From assembly GCA_017942025.1 (NCBI GenBank), contig JAGAVH010000060.1, forward strand, positions 1 to 64,000: 64,000 nucleotides of DNA. Direction: 5' to 3'. Positions within the stretch are counted from its first letter, which is position 1. Every line of letters begins with the position of its first letter. The notes under the pieces were generated by a model that worked only from the letters and a program-made list of their open reading frames with translations, did no database searches and was not told the DNA's origin. Both the position numbers and the translations under genes were made by a program. Shown piece by piece: positions 8,601 through 17,111 of this stretch. This DNA is from Ruminiclostridium sp. (GTDB lineage: Bacteria; Bacillota; Clostridia; Oscillospirales; Ruminococcaceae).

Positions 8601-10505
8601 TACTCTGTAGGTACTGCCGCCCCTTAACAGTATCGGAGTTGTTATAGTGAAGGTGCCTTCTACAACGAGGATATCTCCCGTTTTTGCAATCGTATCAAAG
8701 GCCTTCTGTATAGCGGGACTGTCACCGCCTTTATCATCGGCGGTAGCACCAAAATCGGTAAGATATACTACCTTTCTGCCGTTTTTTAAATCGTTATAAT
8801 ACTGTGTGGCTACGTTTTTGTCAAGATACAGCTCATCTGCGCCAACATTTCCGAGCTTTCCGTAGCCGAGAGTTTCATTTGAAGCGGGGTTATAAAAGCA
8901 GGACAGATCTATTTTTTTATTGGCATAGGGATCGTAATAAATGCAGGCATCCTTTGAGGATTTTTTCGAGAGATAGTATTTAGTATGCCATTGACTGCTC
9001 ATGCCGTTGTTTTTGGGGTTTATATTGTCGCTTATGATGTCATCCTTTTTATAGCTTGATATTTTATAGGAATTATCCATAATCTGAACGCCGGGAATGA
9101 TGGTGGATCTGGATTCGTTTTTGAAAAAGCCAAAGCGGAAAAGATCGGTATCGGTCATATCCGTTTCTTCGAATCGACAACCCGTGATGGTAGTGCCCTT
9201 GACGAGATTTATTATGCAGGAGCGTCCGTCTGCAGTCATTTTATTGTATTCGTTTTCTCTGTTATCATAGAGATTCGTATGTATTACGTAGGCGTCGGAG
9301 CCTTTGTAGGATTTGCTGTATTCCTTATATCCCAATGACTCGAACATATCGGCAATCGCCTTATAGGAGCAGTTTTTGAAAAGACATCCCGATACGGCGT
9401 TGACAGACGTGCCGGGAGAATAAAAATGGATGGAATACACGTTTTCGTAGGTGTTATTCGAGTAGGTAACGCCATAGGTGTCCGAAACGCCTTTACCGTA
9501 GAAAAAGCTCTTTACATAGTTATTGCTGAAGGTGGTAAGATTGGGACCTATACCCGTTGTGAAAAGAGGCAGATCCATATGTCCGTCTTTTTCGATAACA
9601 CCGCCGTAGAAATAGTTATCATGTATAAAGCAGTCGATAAAGTGCGTGCCGTCCAAAGCCACAAGACAAGGTCCGAAGGTGTTGTCCTGAACGTGTGTGC
9701 ACATATGTCCCTTTACCTGCTTTAACGGAGCGGCAAAGCCTGAAATGGTACAGTTTTTGAGTCTGAACCAGGATATATTCATACCCTCAAAGCAGTAATA
9801 ATTCTGAACAGGCTTTATATAAGGATTAAGGGTATTGGAATGTATGGTAGCGGCAGAGGACGATATATTGAAGGAGGAATGAGAAGCCTTTGCCACAAAG
9901 GTTATATCCGTAATGCTTCCGCCCTGATAGTAGGTCTGATTGGTGGCGGCTTTGAAAAGTGCGGTATCATTGCTTTCGCACACGAAAACAGTCTTTCCGT
10001 ATACGCCGTTAAGGTGGAACTCTCCCCATACCTTGATAGTGCCGCCGAAATAATATACGCCCTCTTCTATGCGTATTTCGTATCCATCCCTGCCCGAAGC
10101 TACGTTGTTAGCCTCCTCGTTTATGGCATAGGTCAGCATTTCGGTATAGTCGTAACCCTTCGCCGTACTTCCGGGGAATTTCAGCTGCCCTGAACTGTCC
10201 TTCAGCGTTTCGTAATAAGAGGGGAAAAGGTGATATTTTGTATTTCTGTAGCTGTCGTTGTTGGTATCGTTTTCCGCTTTTGCACCAACCTCGCCTATAA
10301 CACCGTAGTGAACGGCGTTATCGTTGGGATCGTAATTTATGGAATAAGTCCCTGTGTCGCTTACCGCAAGATCCTGAGAATTTACACCTGCCGTACCACC
10401 GGGATATACAATAGCGTTCTGCGGCAGCATAACGCTTCCCATAAGAACTGAAAGTAAAACTGATACAGAAAGCGCAAGAGAAAGAAATTTCGTTACTCTT
10501 TTCAC
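5595..10505 (-). CDS. Giant surface-anchored right-handed beta-helix protein
   Basis: Protein of 1636 aa. It has an N-terminal signal peptide (KRVTKFLSLALSVSVLLSVL), then two long parallel beta-helix regions. The second opens with a pectate-lyase-3-like segment YLTDFGATADDKGGDSPAIQ near residue 585. A beta-sandwich-like region follows, then a Cys-rich CxxC module (CSRCKV, CHCERCHYEE) near 1430-1480, a Pro/Ser/Thr/Asn-rich stalk, one transmembrane helix and KRKQW. The likely role is polysaccharide binding or cleavage at the cell surface; the substrate is not readable. The start is GTG at 10505 behind GGAGGT; the listed upstream TTG overlaps the promoter. The last ~26 codons are written by the direct repeat and end of element A. 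Confidence 0.8.
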   Translation of the reverse strand: MKRVTKFLSLALSVSVLLSVLMGSVMLPQNAIVYPGGTAGVNSQDLAVSDTGTYSINYDPNDNAVHYGVIGEVGAKAENDTNNDSYRNTKYHLFPSYYETLKDSSGQLKFPGSTAKGYDYTEMLTYAINEEANNVASGRDGYEIRIEEGVYYFGGTIKVWGEFHLNGVYGKTVFVCESNDTALFKAATNQTYYQGGSITDITFVAKASHSSFNISSSAATIHSNTLNPYIKPVQNYYCFEGMNISWFRLKNCTISGFAAPLKQVKGHMCTHVQDNTFGPCLVALDGTHFIDCFIHDNYFYGGVIEKDGHMDLPLFTTGIGPNLTTFSNNYVKSFFYGKGVSDTYGVTYSNNTYENVYSIHFYSPGTSVNAVSGCLFKNCSYKAIADMFESLGYKEYSKSYKGSDAYVIHTNLYDNRENEYNKMTADGRSCIINLVKGTTITGCRFEETDMTDTDLFRFGFFKNESRSTIIPGVQIMDNSYKISSYKKDDIISDNINPKNNGMSSQWHTKYYLSKKSSKDACIYYDPYANKKIDLSCFYNPASNETLGYGKLGNVGADELYLDKNVATQYYNDLKNGRKVVYLTDFGATADDKGGDSPAIQKAFDTIAKTGDILVVEGTFTITTPILLRGGSTYRVVCNGGKNTQNEVLVGGGFSLAVGNSALKKTGGFVQDCKDTGKVSGYFLNMRVYPDNVGYVKDTDKAGTVFYQVRFDKMHISNYRFGYMEAAFEECTFDNSVIEEGYNQYNPYGIMKRCILNSSAMRYSYGTGSLCDYGVGYSYAYYLTDTDIVKSSFRGNWIEFMQMTNGFKLKGDGNSIYTGNVFDYVWNFQFGRNDIFIGNNLTHCATTSITNHLAGPDNIQRDKWSAEIKAGNITQMHISDGVKIVGNVFSDAETRYTTYFCFDGRTTLYNKGGKMVTSISDARIAANLSGHKESTPEMVQVLCSDTLVKENCKNNQIDLSSMAKGGWQVTENQTYSYNPNTCHENIIPGTLIWLWGGSTPSLYYYPESNNSQTLTPVYPGGLVFDLKYELDDMSGDRKGLTIYDFDFAASDSLVITDKNGNKTKESGGITASYLKRTPFVSPFNTSIKAPQVSLIEAGKNPDSDKVRVLLSESCYLNSEPNANKGIKTLPPIFTFADTSHKNKYMYFEADMTIPLSNNPVGDTPVIIYGEDDRYYYGVKVSLQNNYALRTYTFKMEKALNGKQYGINKNTGGILPIEWGKMTKATSTDISSFGAGKPGNNVNGNIYTDGTDTELSKNICSIEPYDKSGVNAPVIAMKAECTYNYGSDTVDITAIFDFSDAYKVNGGKVSERKVSLGTFSIKDIDTLPGITYFTDVWTESISYGIDKDFDRNSESGFDAGSDDDEYCPHTFSEYIRVKPDCLNGGYDSYICSRCKVQISYTELSPLGHDFSYTEQGNKVLCHCERCHYEEYRDNIPAQTNPPATDRLPTDDNPIEDDNPLSPNNPVIPPITTVPAPALPSKPSEKPSTTTKDNQNNTPKPDGTPAPDNSSASSDSSNESADVTQSEADTPSSVPEGGNNNSESGGNTESGQNGNKTDNSSDSESVNTDTSSAEKESFPLSNTIIVTVALSLLFVAGIVTLIIFIIKRKQWLKDALYSNYRAFQTEDKLTHRKNAGNLY

Positions 10506-10532
10506 AAATAATACCTCCGACAATTTTTCTCT

Positions 10533-10561
10533 ATTATACAACAGCTATGTAATAATTTCAA
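10533..10561 (-). promoter_or_regulatory. Promoter of the beta-helix surface protein gene
   Basis: On the minus strand TTGAAA (10561-10556) is followed after 17 bases by a perfect TATAAT (10538-10533), about 28 bases before the GTG start at 10505. GGAGGT lies between. Confidence 0.8.
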
Positions 10562-10586
10562 TAGATTTTTGGTAAAAATTTCACTT

Positions 10587-10617
10587 AAAAAAAAGACTCC
10601 GTCAATAAGGCGGAGTC
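10587..10617 (-). terminator. Terminator after the lipoprotein/hypothetical gene pair
   Basis: The stem GACTCCG/CGGAGTC (10595-10601 and 10611-10617) is followed on the minus strand by eight T residues (10594-10587), 10 bases beyond the stop codon at 10628. Confidence 0.85.
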
Positions 10618-10627
10618 ATAGTTATTT

Positions 10628-11191
10628 CTATTCAATCGGACAAGGCGGAAGATATTTGGAAAACACCCTCACGTACCTTGAATTTACAGTTACGCTTGTA
10701 ATCTGTGAAAAGGGGATTATGGTATTGTCATAAAGCCAGTAGCCTTCGGCGTCAAATTCCCGAAGGAGCAGAAAATCTCCGTGAACTTCGGCAATTCTGC
10801 CTATAGCAAACTGACATTCTTCCGGATCGTCGGATTCCTTTTCGATAATTATATTTTCATTTGCGGCGTTAAGATTTCTGAAAACACTGTGCCAGTCGGA
10901 GATATCAATTTCAGGGATATCAAGCTCATCAAGGAGTCCCTCTGCGATATCTATTTCAAGGCACTTATCATCCTTTATCTTTACGCTTACCACATCTTCA
11001 ATTCTTCTTATCGTATAGCCGTCGATTGAAAAATCATCCTCGTTTGCACCAAGGAAAAGGTCCTTTCCGACCGCTATTGGAAAATAGTAAAAATAATTCG
11101 GATCATAGTCAAAATACACGCGGCATATCTTCGGGTCTTCTATTGCCGATGCAAGAACTATTCTGATTTCATCTGCGGTCAGGGTTATCAC
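10628..11191 (-). CDS. Hypothetical acidic protein, 187 aa
   Basis: No signal peptide or membrane segment. The protein seems to hold two similar beta-rich halves, each with an Ile/Val-rich strand pattern and an aromatic Tyr/Phe cluster (YFDYDPNYFYYF near residue 26; GYWLYDNTIIPF near 155). I do not recognise the family. The start is GTG with GAAAGAG immediately before it. The gene begins 5 bp after the stop codon of the lipoprotein gene upstream and is followed by a terminator, so the two form a unit. It could be a cytoplasmic partner of that lipoprotein, but this is only positional inference. Confidence 0.6.
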   Translation of the reverse strand: MITLTADEIRIVLASAIEDPKICRVYFDYDPNYFYYFPIAVGKDLFLGANEDDFSIDGYTIRRIEDVVSVKIKDDKCLEIDIAEGLLDELDIPEIDISDWHSVFRNLNAANENIIIEKESDDPEECQFAIGRIAEVHGDFLLLREFDAEGYWLYDNTIIPFSQITSVTVNSRYVRVFSKYLPPCPIE

Positions 11192-11196
11192 CTCTT

Positions 11197-11901
11197 TCAG
11201 CTTTCAAGTATAACCTCGGGTTTTTCTATCTCTGATACGTCGTTCATATTTTTTATTTCAAGAACGTAGTTTATATTCGTAACAATGCTCTGCGTATCAT
11301 CCTGGGAGGCTTTGCCTATCTGCTCCATCTTAGTAAGATAGCCTTCGCTGTCAAGAGTGTATATTACCTTGAAGGAAACGAGATTTCCCACAAGTCCCAG
11401 CTGATTTTTCATAGAGCTGTTAAGAGCATTATGATCGTAGGTAAATTCAATAACCTTGCCTTTATCGGTGTTCGTTACCTTTGAATCGGTTATGCTTTCA
11501 CCCTTCAAGAATATCATTCCCTCGTCAACCATTGACATTTTGGCTATCCTCGTATAGAAATGATAGTTCTCATCTCCCTCGACAAGTGTCTTCCATTCGG
11601 TCTTGTCAAAATATGAGTATTCATATCCGTTGTGATGCTCGTAAAGGGTTATTTCTCCATCTGTACCAAAGTAGCTGTAGGAAAGTCTGTCCTGAATATC
11701 GTATAAAAAGCTGAGCTTCTGTGTTACTTCGCCCTTTTCTGCATCGGTTATCGTAAGCTGTGCAGAGTTCAGCGAGGCATAGAGCTTTCTTGCATTTACG
11801 ACATCGTCATATCCCTCTATATGAGAATAGCTTTGCTGACAGGCTGTGCAGACAATGAGCACTATCAGTGCCAAAGCCGAAGCTAAAAGTTTTTTTATCA
11901 T
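11197..11901 (-). CDS. Lipoprotein of unknown function
   Basis: Length 234 aa with a type II signal peptide MIKKLLASALALIVLIVCTA and lipobox CTAC, so the mature protein starts at that cysteine and is tethered to the outer face of the membrane. The mature part is predicted beta-rich (FTYDHNALNSSMKNQL, FKVIYTLDSEGYLTKMEQ) and resembles the LolA/LppX-like lipoprotein folds common in Firmicutes, though I cannot assign a family. Met at 11901 was chosen because AAAGAAAGG precedes it; the longer reading frame would run into the terminator of ptsH. Probably co-transcribed with the 187-aa protein gene. Confidence 0.7.
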   Translation of the reverse strand: MIKKLLASALALIVLIVCTACQQSYSHIEGYDDVVNARKLYASLNSAQLTITDAEKGEVTQKLSFLYDIQDRLSYSYFGTDGEITLYEHHNGYEYSYFDKTEWKTLVEGDENYHFYTRIAKMSMVDEGMIFLKGESITDSKVTNTDKGKVIEFTYDHNALNSSMKNQLGLVGNLVSFKVIYTLDSEGYLTKMEQIGKASQDDTQSIVTNINYVLEIKNMNDVSEIEKPEVILES

Positions 11902-11940
11902 AATGAGCCTTTCTTTTGCTGTAAAATATGTTAAAAATAA

Positions 11941-11965
11941 AGCCACTGAATAAGAATCAGTGGCT
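11941..11965 (-). terminator. Terminator after ptsH
   Basis: A 9-bp stem AGCCACTGA/TCAGTGGCT (11941-11949 and 11957-11965), followed on the minus strand by TTTATTTTTAAC. Confidence 0.8.
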
Positions 11966-11994
11966 TATCGATGCATATCGCAAACAATCTGTTA

Positions 11995-12258
11995 TTATTC
12001 TGCAAAACCGCTTTCTACGAGCTTTACAAGTCCTTCAACAGCGAGCTGTTCGTCAGAACCGTCAGCGATGATTCTGATTGTTGTACCACCAACGATACCG
12101 AGAGAAAGGATACCTAAAAGGCTCTTTGCGTTTACTCTGCGCTCTTCCTTTTCAACCCAGATGGATGACTTGTATTCGTTAGCCTTCTGAATGAAGAATG
12201 TTGCAGGTCTTGCATGTAAGCCAACCTGATTCTTTACGCTTACTTCTTTAACGTACAT
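11995..12258 (-). CDS. ptsH: Phosphocarrier protein HPr
   Basis: Full-length HPr of 87 aa, the histidine phosphocarrier of the sugar phosphotransferase system. His15 lies in GLHARPA and accepts phosphate from enzyme I. Ser46 lies in NAKSLLGILSLG and is the HPr-kinase site used for carbon catabolite control in Firmicutes. Both residues are present, so this is HPr rather than the His-lacking Crh. The start has GGAGGT upstream. The gene is monocistronic: it has its own promoter at 12331-12359 and a terminator at 11941-11965. No ptsI lies nearby. Confidence 0.96.
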   Translation of the reverse strand: MYVKEVSVKNQVGLHARPATFFIQKANEYKSSIWVEKEERRVNAKSLLGILSLGIVGGTTIRIIADGSDEQLAVEGLVKLVESGFAE

Positions 12259-12330
12259 GATTAACTACCTCCGTCGATTAGTTTTTACTTTCCGATAGAC
12301 AAAGCCCCAAAGCTGTGTCCGTTAGTTATT

Positions 12331-12359
12331 AGTATAGCCTTATTTCTGTTTTTCGTCAA
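12331..12359 (-). promoter_or_regulatory. Promoter of ptsH
   Basis: TTGACG (12359-12354), 17 bases, TATACT (12336-12331) on the minus strand, about 70 bases upstream of the ATG. Confidence 0.75.
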
Positions 12360-12486
12360 CTGCCTTTTGGCATTTCGTCAATTTTTCTTCTATTATTTTT
12401 GTATTTTGCTCAATAGTCCTTTAGCAATTCGTAGTTTTTTATGGATATTGCACAAAATATTTTCAACATTGTATCAAAGATATACA

Positions 12487-13575
12487 TCAGTTTTCAACAT
12501 CCGACAGGGTTTTATCCTTTGTTTCAAAGCCTGCCATAATCTCGTTTTCCCACAGCATTTCACCTATATAATCGGCAAAAACCACTTCATAAGGGATTTC
12601 GTGTGCTATGACCATATCCAGAAGTGCCGAGTACATACGAAGGATATCCTGTGCCTTTTCCGTTTTGAAGTAAATCACCGCATTTTTAGGGCAATCTGCA
12701 CAAAAAGGATCAGGGAGATTTTCCCTAAACCATATTTCTGCCCTTTTCCATTGCTTTTGCTCTCTGTTTGTAAGTATCCTTTTTCTTGCCAGATACCCCA
12801 TCAGAGTAAGTAGCTCCGGCTTTCTGCCGTTTTTATCGGGTTTTCCGCCCTGAACTCTGACAAATCTTGCATAGGGCTTGTTACCGTCAAAGCTATCGAA
12901 CAGCAGCTCGGGGCGTTTTCTTTTAGTTACCTCGAAGGATGCTTCTTCCTGCCATTTTAAGATGTTTTCGTGGTGTCCCGTAAGAAGCACCTCGGGGACC
13001 CTTCTGCCTCTCCATTCTTCAGGCCTTGAATACTGGGGATGCTCCAGCATTCCGTTATAGTGGCTTTCTATAGAATAGGCGTCTGAATTGGGCAGTACGC
13101 CCTCCTGCATTCTGGCTATAGCGTCGACAAGAGTAAGAGCAGGTAATTCTCCTCCAGTCAGCACATAGTCACCGACGGAAATCTCCTCCACCTGAAGCTC
13201 GTCTAAAACTCTCTGGTCAACGCCCTCATAATGTCCGCAGAGTATAATGAGGTTATCGAGTGCGGAAAGCTCCTTAACCTTACTCTGGGTGAGCGTTTTA
13301 CCCTGAGGTGACATATATATAATTTTAGCATTTTCATCCGTTTTATTCCTTATATCGCAGATACAGTCATAAATAGGCTGTGCCTGCATAACCATACCCG
13401 TACCGCCGCCGTAGGGCTTATCGTCAACACGGTTATGCTTGTTATCGGTATATCTGCGGATATCGTGGCACTCTATTTCTATAAAGCCTGCCTCTCTGCC
13501 TCTGCCGACTATACTTGCAGATAATACCGATTCGCACATATCGGGGAAAAGGGTAGCTATATCGATTCTTATCAT
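12487..13575 (-). CDS. trmD: tRNA (guanine-N1-)-methyltransferase with C-terminal extension
   Basis: Methylates G37 of tRNAs using SAM. Residues 1-245 are a complete TrmD: DIATLFPDM at the start, PYGGGTGMVM near 56, the trefoil-knot SAM site CGHYEGVDQRVL and EISVGDYVLTGGELP, and RPEEWRGRRVPEVLLTGHH. Beyond this, about 115 extra residues continue through a Trp-rich helix (QKQWKRAEIWFRE), a Cys pair (CADCPK) and an acidic tail. Typical TrmD is about 240-250 aa, so this is an unusual fusion or extension that I do not recognise. The start codon overlaps the rimM stop by 4 bases, giving tight coupling. Confidence 0.95.
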   Translation of the reverse strand: MIRIDIATLFPDMCESVLSASIVGRGREAGFIEIECHDIRRYTDNKHNRVDDKPYGGGTGMVMQAQPIYDCICDIRNKTDENAKIIYMSPQGKTLTQSKVKELSALDNLIILCGHYEGVDQRVLDELQVEEISVGDYVLTGGELPALTLVDAIARMQEGVLPNSDAYSIESHYNGMLEHPQYSRPEEWRGRRVPEVLLTGHHENILKWQEEASFEVTKRKRPELLFDSFDGNKPYARFVRVQGGKPDKNGRKPELLTLMGYLARKRILTNREQKQWKRAEIWFRENLPDPFCADCPKNAVIYFKTEKAQDILRMYSALLDMVIAHEIPYEVVFADYIGEMLWENEIMAGFETKDKTLSDVEN

Positions 13576-14102
13576 TCGCCCTTTATCTCCTCTTCGTCCT
13601 CGAAAAGTCCGTCAAGAGGTCTTATTATCATTTCTCCGCCGTCAATATCCACCTCTAAAAGTACCTCGGGGATGGCAGGGAACATAAGCTGACCGCCCTT
13701 TTCAGTCTTGATGGAATATACGTCTGCCGCACCATTCTGATATACGTCGTCTATCTTTCCGTAGATTTTGCCTGAGTCCGCATCCTTTACGGTAAGACCG
13801 ATAAGGTCCTGAATAAAATATACATCCTCGGGTAATTCTGCGTCGTCGCGATTCATATAAAGCATCTTGCCGACAAGTGTCTTTGCCTGTTCAACGGTAT
13901 CAATACCCTTTAATTTAAGTATGGCGAGAGTCTTGTGAGGGCGAGCGTTGGTTACCTCGAATTCCTGCTTTTCCTTGCCTAAAAACAGTCTGTCAAAGCT
14001 GCATATAACCTCTGCGCTGTCGCAGTAATACTGCACCCTGAATTCTCCTTTTAAACCCTGGGTAGCTACTATTTTTCCTATCTCAAGATACTGTTTTCTC
14101 AT
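13572..14102 (-). CDS. rimM: 16S rRNA processing protein RimM
   Basis: Length 176 aa, the usual size. It is a 30S maturation factor that binds ribosomal protein S19. The N-terminal beta-barrel begins YLEIGKIVATQGLKGEFRV, and the C-terminal PRC-barrel begins near residue 95 (EDVYFIQDLIGLTV) and contains the terminal EVLLEVDIDGGEMIIRPLDGLF. The rimM-trmD pairing with a 4-base overlap is a conserved arrangement. Its upstream neighbour, 9 bp away, is a Gph-like phosphatase gene that carries the operon promoter. Confidence 0.95.
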   Translation of the reverse strand: MRKQYLEIGKIVATQGLKGEFRVQYYCDSAEVICSFDRLFLGKEKQEFEVTNARPHKTLAILKLKGIDTVEQAKTLVGKMLYMNRDDAELPEDVYFIQDLIGLTVKDADSGKIYGKIDDVYQNGAADVYSIKTEKGGQLMFPAIPEVLLEVDIDGGEMIIRPLDGLFEDEEEIKGE

Positions 14103-14111
14103 ATATACCTC

Positions 14112-14759
14112 TTATTCAATAAATTTTAATATATCAAGCGGCTTTTGTGCAATATACTTTGCACCGTTTTCTATAAGCTCGTCCTTTTTGCGAAAGCCCC
14201 ATAATACCCCAAGCGGAGTAAAGCCGGCATTTTTCGCCGTCTGCATATCAACGCCACTATCCCCGATGTAGAGTACGTCTGATGGCGTTACGCCAAGGCT
14301 TTCCATAACAGACAGGGCGCCCGAAGGATCGGGCTTTGCCTTTATACTGTCGTCAAGTCCTCTTATACGTCCGAAGATATCCCTGCCGAAATACTCTTCT
14401 ACCACCTTTACCGCTATACCGTGCGCCTTGTTTGTGATGACGCCAAGCTTCAGTCCTTTTCTGCAAAGTGTATTGAGAAGCTCCTTTATATCATCATAGG
14501 GTGCAGTCTTGTCCTTGCTGTGAAGTGCATAATATTCGCTGAACATTGAAAGAGCCTTGCTATGAAGCTCCTGTCTGTCAGCAGGCAGACATCTTTCTAT
14601 CAGCTTTGGTATGCCGTTGCCGACAAAGTATTTGTAGCTTTCATAATCGTGAGTAGGTAGTGACAGCTCCGATAATACGTGGTTTGCGCTGTCCGCAAGG
14701 TCTGAAAGCGTGTTTAAAAGTGTTCCGTCAAGGTCGAAAATAACTGCTTTGTATTTCAT
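14112..14759 (-). CDS. gph: HAD-family phosphatase, phosphoglycolate phosphatase-like
   Basis: HAD hydrolase of 215 aa with all four motifs: I at residues 9-14 (DLDGTL), II TNKA near residue 117, the Lys of KPDP near 143, and IV GDSGVDMQTAKNAG near 168. The cap is the helical C1 type, as in Gph/PgmB. The substrate is probably a small sugar phosphate such as 2-phosphoglycolate, but sequence alone cannot separate Gph from beta-phosphoglucomutase or pyrophosphatase relatives. First gene of the gph-rimM-trmD operon, with a consensus promoter at 14775-14803. Confidence 0.85.
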   Translation of the reverse strand: MKYKAVIFDLDGTLLNTLSDLADSANHVLSELSLPTHDYESYKYFVGNGIPKLIERCLPADRQELHSKALSMFSEYYALHSKDKTAPYDDIKELLNTLCRKGLKLGVITNKAHGIAVKVVEEYFGRDIFGRIRGLDDSIKAKPDPSGALSVMESLGVTPSDVLYIGDSGVDMQTAKNAGFTPLGVLWGFRKKDELIENGAKYIAQKPLDILKFIE

Positions 14760-14774
14760 AAAATCACCAATATT

Positions 14775-14803
14775 ATTATATAGTCAAATTTCTTTTCTGT
14801 CAA
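14775..14803 (-). promoter_or_regulatory. Consensus promoter of the gph-rimM-trmD operon
   Basis: Perfect TTGACA (14803-14798), 17 bases, perfect TATAAT (14780-14775) on the minus strand. The ATG follows after about 15 bases, so the leader is very short. Confidence 0.85.
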
Positions 14804-14852
14804 CATAAAGAAATAATCAGCAATTTATTTTGTTCAAATTTGCCAAAATCTA

Positions 14853-14880
14853 TTGATTTATTAAAAATTTATGGTAAAAT
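14853..14880 (+). promoter_or_regulatory. Candidate promoter of the arabinofuranosidase gene
   Basis: TTGATT (14853-14858), 16 bases, TAAAAT (14875-14880) on the plus strand, about 39 bases ahead of the ATG. The match is imperfect. Confidence 0.5.
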
Positions 14881-14918
14881 AATTAGTATAAAGTAAGCAC
14901 CGAAAGGAAACGTTTTTT

Positions 14919-16391
14919 ATGGCTACGTTACTTATAAATATCAATGACAAAAAGGGAAGAATAAATCCCGAGATATACGGACATTTTTCCGAGCATTTAG
15001 GAAGATGCATCTACAACGGAATTTACGTTGGCGAGGATAGCTCAATACCCAACACCAAGGGTATCAGAAACGATATCATTGAGGCATTTAAAAATATCAG
15101 AATGCCTGTACTCCGTTGGCCCGGCGGATGCTTTGCTGACGAATATCACTGGAAGGACGGTATCGGTCCCAAGGCAGACCGAAAGAAGATGATAAATACC
15201 CATTGGGGCGGCGTTACCGAGGATAACAGCTTTGGTACACACGAATTCTTCGATATGTGCGAGCTTATCGGCTGTGAGCCTTACCTTGCAGGGAATTTAG
15301 GCTCAGGTACAGTAGAGGAGCTTTCTCAGTGGATAGAATATATCACATCCGATGATATTTCTCCTATGGCTGACCTTCGCCGTAAGAACGGCAGAGAAAA
15401 GGCGTGGAAATTAAAATATCTCGGTATCGGCAACGAAAACTGGGGATGCGGCGGCAATATGGAGCCTTCCTATTATTCCGACCTTTACCGCAGATACCAG
15501 ACCTACTGCAGAAACTACAGCGGCAATGAGCTTTATAAAATCGCCTGCGGTCCCAATGCAGAGGACTACAACTGGACAAGAGTTCTTACCGATAAGGTAA
15601 AGCACTGGCATACAAGAGCGATAAGCCTGCACTATTATACAGTTCCGTCGGGCAACTGGGATGATAAGGGAAGTGCTACAGACTTTACCGACAGCGAATA
15701 TTATAAAACTCTTGAAAAGACGATGTATATGGAAACCCTCATCACAAAGCACCTTGAAGTTATGTCGATGAATGATCCCGAGCATAAGATAGGTCTTATC
15801 GTTGACGAGTGGGGTACCTGGTACAACGTAGAAGAGGGAACAAATCCCGGCTTCTTATATCAGCAGAATACAATGCGTGACGCGGTTTTAGCGGCAAAGA
15901 ACCTTGATATATTCAACAGTCATTGCGACAGAGTTGTTATGGCAAATCTTGCCCAGGCGGTAAATGTTCTTCAGGCGCTGATTCTTACTGAGGGTGAGCA
16001 GATGATTCTTACTCCCACCTATCACGTATTTGACCTTTATAAGCGCCATCAGGGAAGTGAGCTTTGCTACAGCCATATCGACAGCGGTAAGGTTGAAGGC
16101 TTCAATCTCGACGAGCTTTCAAAGAGCGTATCTCTTAACGAAAAGGGTGAAATGGTAATAACCATTTCCAACTGCTCACTTGACAAGGCGCAGGATATAG
16201 AAGCAATAATTCCTCAGTTCAGCTTTGACAAAATTTCTGCAAGAATTTTAAAGCAGGATGTAAGAGCATATAATACCTTTGACAATCCCGAAAATGTAAA
16301 GATAGAGGAATATAACGGCGTTACAAAAACTGCTGACGGAATCAGCTTCAACATTCCTCCCTGCAGTATTATGGAAATCGTACTTTCATGA
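14919..16391 (+). CDS. abfA: Alpha-L-arabinofuranosidase, GH51
   Basis: Retaining glycoside hydrolase of 490 aa that removes terminal arabinose from arabinoxylan or arabino-oligosaccharides. The acid/base is Glu173 in [11 protein letters not shown] and the nucleophile is Glu297 in IVDEWGTWY. The substrate-binding stretch [13 protein letters not shown] (near residue 65) is typical of GH51. A C-terminal beta-sandwich finishes with [11 protein letters not shown]. There is no signal peptide, so it is an intracellular enzyme working on imported oligosaccharides. AAAGGAAA precedes the ATG. The downstream DUF6171-like gene overlaps its stop by 4 bases. Confidence 0.95.
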   Translation: MATLLININDKKGRINPEIYGHFSEHLGRCIYNGIYVGEDSSIPNTKGIRNDIIEAFKNIRMPVLRWPGGCFADEYHWKDGIGPKADRKKMINTHWGGVTEDNSFGTHEFFDMCELIGCEPYLAGNLGSGTVEELSQWIEYITSDDISPMADLRRKNGREKAWKLKYLGIGNENWGCGGNMEPSYYSDLYRRYQTYCRNYSGNELYKIACGPNAEDYNWTRVLTDKVKHWHTRAISLHYYTVPSGNWDDKGSATDFTDSEYYKTLEKTMYMETLITKHLEVMSMNDPEHKIGLIVDEWGTWYNVEEGTNPGFLYQQNTMRDAVLAAKNLDIFNSHCDRVVMANLAQAVNVLQALILTEGEQMILTPTYHVFDLYKRHQGSELCYSHIDSGKVEGFNLDELSKSVSLNEKGEMVITISNCSLDKAQDIEAIIPQFSFDKISARILKQDVRAYNTFDNPENVKIEEYNGVTKTADGISFNIPPCSIMEIVLS

Positions 16392-16636
16392 ATGCAATCT
16401 GTAAAAGATGTCTTTTAAAGGAAATGAGCGAAGCGTCATACCAGAATATAGCCGAGCTTATTTCACTTATTCCTACCGATAAAAAAGCAGAGGACGGTCT
16501 TTATAAAAACAGACTTGATATCTGTAAAGGCTGTGACTGCCTTACAAACGGTATGTGCAGTAAATGTGGTTGCTTTGTGGAGCTGAGGGCGGCATACAGT
16601 CACACCCGATGCCCACATGAAAATAAATTATGGTAA
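16388..16636 (+). CDS. Small Cys-rich zinc-binding protein (DUF6171-like)
   Basis: 82 aa with two cysteine groups: CKRC near the N-terminus, then CKGCDCL, CSKCGCF and a final RCPHE. This should bind one or two zinc ions or an iron-sulfur cluster. It resembles the DUF6171 family of small Clostridial proteins, whose function is not known. The start overlaps the abfA stop codon in ATGA, which implies translational coupling, though a link to arabinose metabolism is not otherwise supported. Confidence 0.7.
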   Translation: MNAICKRCLLKEMSEASYQNIAELISLIPTDKKAEDGLYKNRLDICKGCDCLTNGMCSKCGCFVELRAAYSHTRCPHENKLW

Positions 16637-16667
16637 ATTATTAAATTTAAGAAAGGTCTGAAAAGCT

Positions 16668-17102
16668 ATGGCAAATATGAATAAACTCCGCCGTGATTAC
16701 GGCGATAATATCCTCTGGACAGGTAAAAAGTGTTTTATGGGACTTCCTCTTTCATTTACACGTTATGTCATTACAGATGAAGTGCTTTACACAAGAATCG
16801 GCTTCTTCAATATCAAGGAAGATGAAGTAGAGCTTTACAAGATAGTTGACAAGACTATGAAGTTTACTCTGGGTCAAAGAATATTCGGTTGCGGCACAAT
16901 CTCCGTTACCGCAAGAGATTGCGATACACCGGACAAGCATCTTATTTCCATCAAGAAGCCAAGAGAGGTAAAGAAGATACTTGACGAGGCGGTAAGGCTC
17001 CAGCGTGACAAGTATATGGTAAGAGGCAGAGATATGATGGGCGCAGGTATTCACGATCATAGTGAAGCAGATGCGGCTCTTGACGATATGCTGGAATACT
17101 GA
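16668..17102 (+). CDS. PH-like domain protein
   Basis: Soluble protein of 144 aa built around one bacterial PH-like (bPH2) domain: LPLSFTRYVITDEVLYTRIGF, then DEVELYKIVDKTMKFTLGQRI, then GTISVTARD and HLISIKKPREV. The usual companion membrane helices of bPH2 proteins are missing here, so the domain stands alone with a short C-terminal helix. Possible role: binding a membrane protein or lipid at the inner face. The start follows GAAAGG. Probably in the same transcript as GtrA downstream (9-bp gap). Confidence 0.75.
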   Translation: MANMNKLRRDYGDNILWTGKKCFMGLPLSFTRYVITDEVLYTRIGFFNIKEDEVELYKIVDKTMKFTLGQRIFGCGTISVTARDCDTPDKHLISIKKPREVKKILDEAVRLQRDKYMVRGRDMMGAGIHDHSEADAALDDMLEY

Positions 17103-17111
17103 TGGTGAACT

